DNA from: Gammaproteobacteria bacterium
Lineage (GTDB): Bacteria; Pseudomonadota; Gammaproteobacteria; Thiomicrospirales; Thiomicrospiraceae
Direction of reading: 5' to 3'
DNA: 9,693 nucleotides
Assembly (NCBI GenBank): GCA_013153955.1
Contig: JAADDM010000294.1
Coordinates: forward strand, 1-9,693
This document shows, piece after piece, positions 1 through 6,032 of the stretch; the first letter of the stretch is position 1, and every line of letters starts with the position of its first letter. Under the pieces are notes generated by a model that ran no database searches, was not told the DNA's origin, and saw nothing but the letters and a program-made list of their open reading frames with translations. The translations under genes and the position numbers were made by a program.

Positions 1-377
1 CGGTCTTTCATCGCAACCTTAGGGGCTTTTTTAGTCGCATTCCATTCGTTAGCAAATTCAATGACTTCATCATAACGACTCTTCTTAGTGGCAAACTGAA
101 CGCGCATTTGAACATTCCAAAGCTTTTCAGAAGCACCAGTATGACTAAAAATAACATAGGCTGACCAATCTTTACCCGGCACAATATAGACTAAATCACC
201 ATCGTCATCAACCGTGTGATCAATGCCCATTTTATCAAGAGTTTTCATCACCGCCGTTTCAGTCGGCTTATACACCTTGCTGTAAGTCATACTCTCGCCT
301 GATAATTTCATGGCATACGCTTGCGAAGCAAAGCCAAATGTCATGGCTAAACAAAGGGGGATAACGGCTAATTTCAT
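1..377 (-). CDS. YbjN-family exported protein (N-terminal part, cut by window edge)
   Basis: 125 residues are visible; the C-terminus lies beyond the left edge. The start is ATG at 375-377, preceded by TAGGAG at 385-390. The N-terminus is a typical signal peptide: MK, a hydrophobic stretch (LAVIPLCLAMTFGFA) and an AYA cleavage motif at residues 20-22, so the product is probably periplasmic. The mature part resembles the YbjN family (bacterial sensory transduction regulator, PF10722). It has a helix beginning near TAVMKTLDKMGI, an acidic DDDGDLVYIV strand, and later the segment EFANEWNATKKAPKV, which matches the family's usual position for an asparagine-tryptophan-asparagine motif. YbjN proteins are poorly understood; E. 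coli YbjN affects motility and stress phenotypes, but most family members have no assigned biochemical role. The gene is divergent from sufE with its own promoter candidate. Family assignment comes from motif memory, not a search. Confidence 0.8.
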   Translation of the reverse strand, partial: MKLAVIPLCLAMTFGFASQAYAMKLSGESMTYSKVYKPTETAVMKTLDKMGIDHTVDDDGDLVYIVPGKDWSAYVIFSHTGASEKLWNVQMRVQFATKKSRYDEVIEFANEWNATKKAPKVAMKD

Positions 378-430
378 AGATTTTCTCCTACAGTCATATT
401 GAATGTATATTAAGTAAAAAACGCTACTGA

Positions 431-459
431 AATATAGCATACCTACAGAAACTTATGAA
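431..459 (-). promoter_or_regulatory. Candidate sigma70 promoter for the YbjN-like gene
   Basis: Read on the minus strand there is TTCATA (454-459), a 17-nt spacer and TATATT (431-436), with a TG one base upstream of the -10 (extended -10 form, TGCTATATT). The -35 matches consensus at 4 of 6 positions and the -10 at 5 of 6. The gene's start codon at 377 is about 54 nt downstream of the -10, leaving room for a short leader with a good ribosome binding site. Confidence 0.45.
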
Positions 460-476
460 TAGAATTTAAGTAAATA

Positions 477-512
477 CCCTCTTTTTGTAAAGGGAATCCT
501 CCCTGTTTTTTT
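477..512 (+). terminator. Terminator-like hairpin with overlapping alternative hairpin upstream of sufE
   Basis: AGGGA (491-495), loop ATCC, TCCCT (500-504), one G, then seven T (506-512): the form of a weak intrinsic terminator on the plus strand. The AGGG arm can instead pair with CCCT at 477-480, forming a mutually exclusive hairpin across 477-494. No plus-strand gene lies upstream, so this is either leader attenuation of sufE, the end of a short transcript, or chance. The stem is only 5 bp. A TACACT box at 515-520, which could be a sufE -10 without an obvious -35, lies just downstream and would place the hairpin outside the mRNA. Confidence 0.3.
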
Positions 513-559
513 GGTACACTATACCCAAACACCTTAATAGAATTTAATCGGAAGTCATT

Positions 560-994
560 GTGAACTTTACACTACCTACTCAAAACATCGAAGAGACGAA
601 AGCCGACCTCGTAAAACGCTTTACCCATTTCTCTAATCCTAAAGATCGCTATAAATACCTGATTGATATGGGCAAGGTATTACAGTCGCTAGATGAATCA
701 TTCCAGACAGAAGAGAATCGAATTCACGGTTGCCAGTCTCAAGTATGGATTCATATTGAGGAAAAAGAGGGGCGCCTGTTTATGCAAGCCAAAAGTGATG
801 CTGCAATCGTCTCGGGTCTTATCGCATTACTCCTTAAGATATACAACGGCCGTACGCCTGAAGAAGTTGCCAATACCCCTTTAGACTTTTTAGGAGAGAT
901 TGGGCTGCTACAACAGCTATCGCCCAATCGCTCTACCGGACTTTATCATATGATTAAACGCATTCAATCAGAAGGTCAAAAAAGAGTCGTCTAG
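560..994 (+). CDS. sufE: SufE family cysteine desulfuration protein
   Basis: SufE accepts persulfide sulfur from a SufS-type cysteine desulfurase and passes it on for iron-sulfur cluster assembly in the cytoplasm. The 144-residue product has the usual family length. The sulfur-accepting cysteine is Cys58 in RIHGCQSQVW, the family signature; the preceding helix with DRYKYLIDMGK and the following IHIEE...AAIVSGLIALLL segment also fit. The start is a GTG at 560, with GGAA at 550-553 as a modest ribosome binding site. An in-frame TAA at 545-547 rules out an earlier start, and the next methionine (residue 37) would remove the N-terminal helix. No sufS, sufBCD or csd gene is nearby, so it is an isolated copy. 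Its TAG stop (992-994) overlaps the stop of the convergent cheB-like gene. Confidence 0.95.
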   Translation: MNFTLPTQNIEETKADLVKRFTHFSNPKDRYKYLIDMGKVLQSLDESFQTEENRIHGCQSQVWIHIEEKEGRLFMQAKSDAAIVSGLIALLLKIYNGRTPEEVANTPLDFLGEIGLLQQLSPNRSTGLYHMIKRIQSEGQKRVV

Positions 995-1587
995 ACCCCT
1001 TGAAAGGCCAGTATTCGCGCAAGCAGAGTCTCTAAAATAACCTTAGGCGATGCGATTGAGCAAGCAGCATTAAGCTCTATCGCCTTAGCCGGCATGACTT
1101 TCGCTTCTGCAGTCTCCAAGGACTGAGCCCATGTATGACCCTTCGCTCGTTTAATCTCTAATAAACCTTGTGCGCCATCTGTATTTGCCCCTGTTAAGAG
1201 CACAGCCCATAGTCTTGATTTCAATACCAGAGAAAACGCACAGAGTATGACATCAATAGAAGGCCTACAATTTAAAACAGGGTCATCTAGACTGAGAGAA
1301 AACTGACCGTTTCCCTCCATCAAGACATGATATCCACCCGGCGCAACATACACGCTCCCGGCCTTAGGTACCTGTTTGTCGTGAATACTGTAGACAGGAA
1401 GCTTGCTTATATTGGCCAGATTTTTAACTACGATTTCCGTTGCTTCTTCTCTTAGGTGCAGCACTATGAGTACATAGAAAGGTAGATTTTCTGGCATCGC
1501 CTGAATAAATTCTCGCATAATCTTGGAAGCGCCAAAGGACCCTGCTAGAACAAGACAAATCGGCGGTTTATCTTTTACGAAACACAT
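991..1587 (-). CDS. cheB: Stand-alone CheB-type methylesterase domain protein
   Basis: CheB hydrolyses glutamate methyl esters on chemoreceptors, and can deamidate glutamines, reversing CheR. At 198 residues this is only the catalytic domain; classical CheB (about 350 residues) has an N-terminal receiver, absent here. The catalytic triad is visible: Ser17 in LAGSFGAS, His44 in VLHLREEA and Asp137 in LLTGANTDGAQG. Other family landmarks are VYVAPGGYHVLM (79-90) and CRPSIDVIL (107-115). The start is ATG at 1585-1587, overlapping the cheR-like gene by 20 bp, which implies translational coupling; only a weak GGGTGA (1591-1596) lies immediately upstream. It is last in the operon. Without a receiver its activity cannot be switched by its own phosphorylation, so control by docking to the upstream kinase is possible (inference). 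Esterase activity on a chemoreceptor is not implied, since none is encoded here. Confidence 0.92.
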   Translation of the reverse strand: MCFVKDKPPICLVLAGSFGASKIMREFIQAMPENLPFYVLIVLHLREEATEIVVKNLANISKLPVYSIHDKQVPKAGSVYVAPGGYHVLMEGNGQFSLSLDDPVLNCRPSIDVILCAFSLVLKSRLWAVLLTGANTDGAQGLLEIKRAKGHTWAQSLETAEAKVMPAKAIELNAACSIASPKVILETLLARILAFQGV

Positions 1588-2374
1588 TATTCACCCGATC
1601 AATCTCCATTAAGCTATTTCGATAATTAGAGCGTTTTATCGTCTCTTTAGGCCCTATCACAAAAAAACCACGCTTAACAATACTCTGCATTAACACCTCC
1701 ATCACCGACTCCTGTAAGCCTTCATTAAAGTAAATGAAGACATTACGACAAAGGACAAGTTGTGCAGAGGTAAACGCTGCGCCCTTAACGAGATCATGCT
1801 GCGCAAAGTGAATTTTTTCGAGTAAGTACCCTTTTAATTTAAATTTTCCGTATGCACTCGTAAAGTAGTCAGATAAGCTGGCAAGGCCTCCGGATGCCTG
1901 ATAGAGCAATGCAGTTTCTTTACATAAATCCTGTGTGAGAATGCCTGACTTTGCAACATCAAGTACCGGCTTGCTAATATCCGTCGCATAGATTGTTGTA
2001 CGCTCAAGTAAGCCTGCTTCATCCAGCAAAATAGCCAATGAGTAGGCTTCTTGGCCATAAGCACAGCCAGCGACCCAAATATGCAGCGTGTGATAACTTT
2101 CTAATTGAGGAAATACTTCATTTTTTAGCGTTAGAAACATACCGGGGTCACGGAATAATTCAGATACTGGCACCATCACGAGGGAGACAAATTCGGCCTG
2201 AAATACTGCATTATGCAACAGTAGCGGAACCATTTCAGACAGGTTTTCTAGCCCTTTCTTTTCTACCACGATGCTTAATCTTCGAGTTAACGAAGCCCTT
2301 GCATAACCAGAAAGATCAATGCCCAACCCTCTATCTGCAGCCATAATGATCAAGTCAACTTCAAAATCTAACAT
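1568..2374 (-). CDS. cheR: CheR-type protein-glutamate methyltransferase
   Basis: CheR transfers methyl groups from S-adenosylmethionine to glutamate side chains of chemoreceptors. The 268-residue length and domain order fit: an N-terminal helical CheR_N segment (about 5-65), the family motif MVPVSELFRDPGMF (67-80), SAM-binding loop IWVAGCAYGQEAYSLA (99-114), ATDIS (130-134), and LCRNVFIYF (208-216) near the active site. The usual GEEPYS reads GQEAYS here, with Gln108 replacing the first glutamate, a mild deviation that might affect SAM binding. The C-terminal pentapeptide-binding insert of E. coli CheR cannot be judged by eye. The start is ATG at 2372-2374, 4 bp after the kinase stop, without a clear Shine-Dalgarno, so translation probably depends on ribosomes finishing the kinase. 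The substrate is unknown; the adjacent kinase is the best candidate (inference). Confidence 0.95.
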   Translation of the reverse strand: MLDFEVDLIIMAADRGLGIDLSGYARASLTRRLSIVVEKKGLENLSEMVPLLLHNAVFQAEFVSLVMVPVSELFRDPGMFLTLKNEVFPQLESYHTLHIWVAGCAYGQEAYSLAILLDEAGLLERTTIYATDISKPVLDVAKSGILTQDLCKETALLYQASGGLASLSDYFTSAYGKFKLKGYLLEKIHFAQHDLVKGAAFTSAQLVLCRNVFIYFNEGLQESVMEVLMQSIVKRGFFVIGPKETIKRSNYRNSLMEIDRVNNVFRKR

Positions 2375-2378
2375 CGCA

Positions 2379-5300
2379 TCAATGCGCCGAAAGCCACATT
2401 TTAATCATCGTAAAGAGCTTATCTGTATCAATCGGTTTTGAGAGATAATCATTCATACCCGCTTCAAGGCACTTCTCACGATCGCCTTTCATGGCATTGG
2501 CAGTCAACGCTAAGATGGGAATACTTTGATACTGACTTTGCGCTCTAATTCGACGAGTCGCTTCAAACCCATCCATATCAGGCATCATAATATCCATCAA
2601 CACAAGGTCGACGCTTTGCTGGCTGGCCAACTTTGCCAAAGCATCTGCTCCGCCGGGAGATAAAATAACCTTTAGACCCGATTTACGCAGCACCTTAGAG
2701 AGGGCAAACGTATTTCTCATATCATCATCGACCACCAAAATCGTTTTGCCCTTTAATTCGATATTTGTATCAATATCAGGGAGCTTAGCAGCCGTCACTT
2801 TTTTAGGGGAATGGGAGGTCGTTTTTAGTTGATTAATAAACAGGTGAACCTCATCTAGTAACCGTTCGGATGACTTTGAAGATTTAATTATTATGTCTTG
2901 TGTATAGGGCGACAAACGAATTTGATCCTCTGTCGAAAGGTCTTTACCTGAGTAAACAATAACTTTAGGCAGCATGATAGTGGGCTCTTTTTCAATAAGC
3001 TCTAACAGTTCAAACCCAGAATAATCCGGCAAGCCTAAATCCAATATCATCACATCATAAGCTGACGCTCTAAGCGCCTTTAGTGCTGCTGAAACGGAGT
3101 CGGCAAACGATAAAACCACGGATTCATGTCGAAGTAGTTTTTCCATGGCTTTTCGGCTGGCTAAATTGTCTTCTACAATCAGAACAGGGATATCCTCACT
3201 GTTCAAATCCTGCTTAATGCCCTGTAACACCGCTTTAATTTCATGGGCACTGATCGGCTTTTCAAACTGTGCTTCCGCCCCGAGCAGCGTCATATCACCC
3301 AAGCTGTCCATGGCACTCATGACGTGAACAGGGATATGGCTCGTTTGAGTATTCGATTTTAAAAGGCCCAGTACATCCTTTCCATCAAGCCCGGGCAGCA
3401 TATAATCTAAAATAATTGCTGTGACCTCATACTCATTCGCAAGTGAAACCCCCGTTTCACCATCAGCCGCGACCAGCGCCTGACAGTCAACCTGGTGGCA
3501 CGCCTCATATAATATATGCGCAAAATTCGTATCATCTTCAATGATTAAGATAAGCGGAGACTGTTGATCTAACACCGCTCTATCATCCGTAAAAGGAGGC
3601 GCTGTTTGCGCCAATACTAAAGCATTAACCTTTCCGATTGCCGGTGCACTCAAAGCCGTCTCAGACACTTCATTACTACGTACTTCAGGTATGTGCAATG
3701 TAAAAACAGACCCCTCCCCTAATCGGCTTTTTAAGGTGATGCCTCCCCCCATTAACTGAGCAAAGTTGCGGGCAATCGACAAGCCGAGTCCTGTCCCGCC
3801 ATAGTTTCGGGTCGTTGACCCATCAGCTTGTTTAAACGCCTCAAACACGGTTTCAAACTTATCCTCAGCTATGCCAATACCGCTATCCTGTACTGAAAAA
3901 GAGATCATCCGATCAAAGCCCTGCTCCGTATGCTTGGCTGGTGTGGTAAAAATCTTTAGAAGCACCCCCCCCGAGGCCGTAAATTTAAGGGCATTACTCA
4001 CAAGATTGGTCACCACCTGATTTAATTTAGTCCAATCGGCAATAAATTGAGCGGGCGCATCTGGTGCGAGTTCAATATTAAAATCGATATTTTTATCTTT
4101 TGCCATATGTTTGAAACGTGCATTCATACTGTCGATGAAATCACGCATTTCAATGTGGTCTTCTGCGGCCTGCATATGTCCAGATTCTACTTTTGATAAA
4201 TCCAGTATTTGATTAATCAACTCTAATAAGTTCTTGCCACTGTCATGAATTATTTTGGCCGATTCAACATCCTCTTTACTTAAATTCCCCTCGTCATTAT
4301 CCACCAAGGATTTGGCTAAAATCAGCAGGCTATTAAGAGGAGTTCTGAGCTCATGCGACATATTTGACATAAATTCCGACTTATATTTGCTAGCCTCTTC
4401 AATCTCTTTAGCTTTGCGTAATGCCTCAACATTGGAGGCTTCCAGAGCAATAGCTTGCTGCTCTAGCTCTTTACTTTTTTCTAAAATTTGTTCATTGGTA
4501 ACCGTCAACTCTTCTTTTTGCAATAACAGCTCTTCTGATTGTGCTTGAGACTCCGCTAATAAGGTATCCACCTTCTGCCTTGCCTGAGCCGAGTTAAATG
4601 CGATTGCAACATTCTCAGACAATAGATTAATGAAGGCCTTCTCCTCTTCAGAAAAGACGCCTAATCGACCTAACTCCATGACCCCAATCAATTTACCGTC
4701 ATAAGATAAAGGGGTGAGCAGAATATTACGAGGTCGTGCATTACCGGTTGCTGATACAATTAAACTATATTCTTCAGGAACATCCGTAATTGAAATGGTT
4801 GTTTTTTCTAAACCACACTGACCCACTAACCCTTCCCCAAGTTTGAAGCGACCCACATCCCCTTTTCTATTTACAAAAGCATAACTGCCTTTCAAAATGA
4901 GTGTGTCCTCTTCTAGTAAATATAAAGAACCGACCTGAGCATCAACATACTGGCAGACAAAAGTAATGATTAATTTAGAGAGATCTAAAGGGGTTAACTC
5001 CCCACGAACGGTTTCATTTAACTGGTTTTGACCATCCATCACCCAAGCATAGTCTGAATTTTTTTTTGCCCCTTCCTGTAAGGAGTTTGACATCGCTTTT
5101 AACGCAAGTCCGAGTTCATCCTTATTAGACCGCATCTCAACTTGAGTAGAGTAGTCTCCTTGCGCGATATTAGAAGCCTTTACAATCAGCTTATCGGTAC
5201 TCTCTTTTAAGGCCTGTAAAGCGCGCGCAATGTCCCCTATTTCGTCAATACGATCAGTGTCATTAATCGTCACATCATTAGCGCCCAGAATTAATTCATT

Positions 5301-5972
5301 AAAGGCACTGACCAGCCCATTTATGGGGCGACGTATCGAATTACTAATCACCCAGCCAGCGAAGGCACCCAGCATCAAAATAACCACCAATAACCACAGG
5401 GTCTGGTTAACGGCTTCAGTCACGGTCACCTTGCTATTTTCTAAAAACGTCACCGCTTTGTTCATCGCATAATCAAGCAGCGCATCAACCTTAGGAAAAA
5501 ATTCAGCCTGAATCGCGGTTAACTCTTTTTGATAGGTTTCACGCGCCGCAAGCAGGTGACCGTTTTTTATCTGCAGTTTTATTTTTTCAACCGACTCGAG
5601 CCAATAATCGAAACTCACCCGAACCACCTGAACCTGCTCTCTTCCTCCTAAAAACTGTTTGTCTATAGTGGACAAATTTTCTTGTAAAGCCACCTCAAAT
5701 AACCGAATTTTTTGAATCGTTTTGGAGACGTGGTGCTTATCTAACGTCTCATTTAACAGCACTTTTTGTAAAAGACGATCCACTTCGATAATATCCGTTT
5801 TAAAATGCCTAACCGCATTACTCACCGTAAAAGGATGGTCATACATTTTTTGAGTCAAACTTCCCAACTCTGTTAAAGCACTGATACTATGAAGGCCTAA
5901 CCCCGCGGTTAAAATACTTAACAGTAAAAAACCCGCCAGTAAACGACGGCTGATTGATGTAAAAAACCCCAT
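2379..5972 (-). CDS. Hybrid sensor histidine kinase: TM-periplasmic-TM-HAMP-GAF-HisKA-HATPase-REC-REC-REC
   Basis: 1197-residue inner-membrane kinase. The order is: TM1 (about 10-32); a helical periplasmic domain (33-188, CHASE3 or four-helix-bundle type by appearance); TM2 (191-213); HAMP (about 211-265) followed by a second HAMP-like stretch (about 262-300); GAF (about 325-460, with VGSLYLLEED and LGEGLVGQCG); Glu/Gln-rich coiled coil (462-530); HisKA with His540 in SHELRTP; HATPase with N-box Asn656/Asn660, DSGIG (696-700) and GGTGLG (725-730). Three receivers follow. REC1 has acidic Asp813/814, acceptor Asp856 and Lys905. REC2 has Asp935, acceptor Asp978, Ser1008 and Lys1030, without the usual following proline. 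REC3 has Asp1082-1084, acceptor Asp1127, Thr1157 and Lys1179. All catalytic residues look intact. There is no HPt and no chemoreceptor signalling tip. The start is ATG at 5970-5972 with CAGGAG at 5978-5983, a strong site. The periplasmic ligand is unknown. Confidence 0.96.
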   Translation of the reverse strand: MGFFTSISRRLLAGFLLLSILTAGLGLHSISALTELGSLTQKMYDHPFTVSNAVRHFKTDIIEVDRLLQKVLLNETLDKHHVSKTIQKIRLFEVALQENLSTIDKQFLGGREQVQVVRVSFDYWLESVEKIKLQIKNGHLLAARETYQKELTAIQAEFFPKVDALLDYAMNKAVTFLENSKVTVTEAVNQTLWLLVVILMLGAFAGWVISNSIRRPINGLVSAFNELILGANDVTINDTDRIDEIGDIARALQALKESTDKLIVKASNIAQGDYSTQVEMRSNKDELGLALKAMSNSLQEGAKKNSDYAWVMDGQNQLNETVRGELTPLDLSKLIITFVCQYVDAQVGSLYLLEEDTLILKGSYAFVNRKGDVGRFKLGEGLVGQCGLEKTTISITDVPEEYSLIVSATGNARPRNILLTPLSYDGKLIGVMELGRLGVFSEEEKAFINLLSENVAIAFNSAQARQKVDTLLAESQAQSEELLLQKEELTVTNEQILEKSKELEQQAIALEASNVEALRKAKEIEEASKYKSEFMSNMSHELRTPLNSLLILAKSLVDNDEGNLSKEDVESAKIIHDSGKNLLELINQILDLSKVESGHMQAAEDHIEMRDFIDSMNARFKHMAKDKNIDFNIELAPDAPAQFIADWTKLNQVVTNLVSNALKFTASGGVLLKIFTTPAKHTEQGFDRMISFSVQDSGIGIAEDKFETVFEAFKQADGSTTRNYGGTGLGLSIARNFAQLMGGGITLKSRLGEGSVFTLHIPEVRSNEVSETALSAPAIGKVNALVLAQTAPPFTDDRAVLDQQSPLILIIEDDTNFAHILYEACHQVDCQALVAADGETGVSLANEYEVTAIILDYMLPGLDGKDVLGLLKSNTQTSHIPVHVMSAMDSLGDMTLLGAEAQFEKPISAHEIKAVLQGIKQDLNSEDIPVLIVEDNLASRKAMEKLLRHESVVLSFADSVSAALKALRASAYDVMILDLGLPDYSGFELLELIEKEPTIMLPKVIVYSGKDLSTEDQIRLSPYTQDIIIKSSKSSERLLDEVHLFINQLKTTSHSPKKVTAAKLPDIDTNIELKGKTILVVDDDMRNTFALSKVLRKSGLKVILSPGGADALAKLASQQSVDLVLMDIMMPDMDGFEATRRIRAQSQYQSIPILALTANAMKGDREKCLEAGMNDYLSKPIDTDKLFTMIKMWLSAH

Positions 5973-5996
5973 AAAAACTCCTGTCTATAAAAATCA

Positions 5997-6014
5997 TCCC
6001 TTTAAAGCAAGGGA
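5997..6014 (-). terminator. Weak intercistronic stem-loop, possible attenuator
   Basis: In the 60-bp gap between the REC-GGDEF-EAL gene and the kinase gene, TCCCTT (5997-6002) pairs with AAGGGA (6009-6014) around a 6-nt loop. On the minus strand it is followed by TGA and five T. The stem is short and AT-containing, so termination would be partial; it could lower kinase expression relative to the upstream gene, or protect mRNA ends. Only the pairing is seen; the role is inferred. Confidence 0.3.
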
Positions 6015-6032
6015 ACTACTCAGCTAATCAGG

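Noticed and set aside
2038..5472. Several 60-100 codon plus-strand frames (2038-2346, 3145-3327, 4255-4548, 5230-5472)
   Set aside because: They lie entirely antisense to the kinase and cheR genes, whose protein motifs are unmistakable; no ribosome binding or domain evidence supports them.
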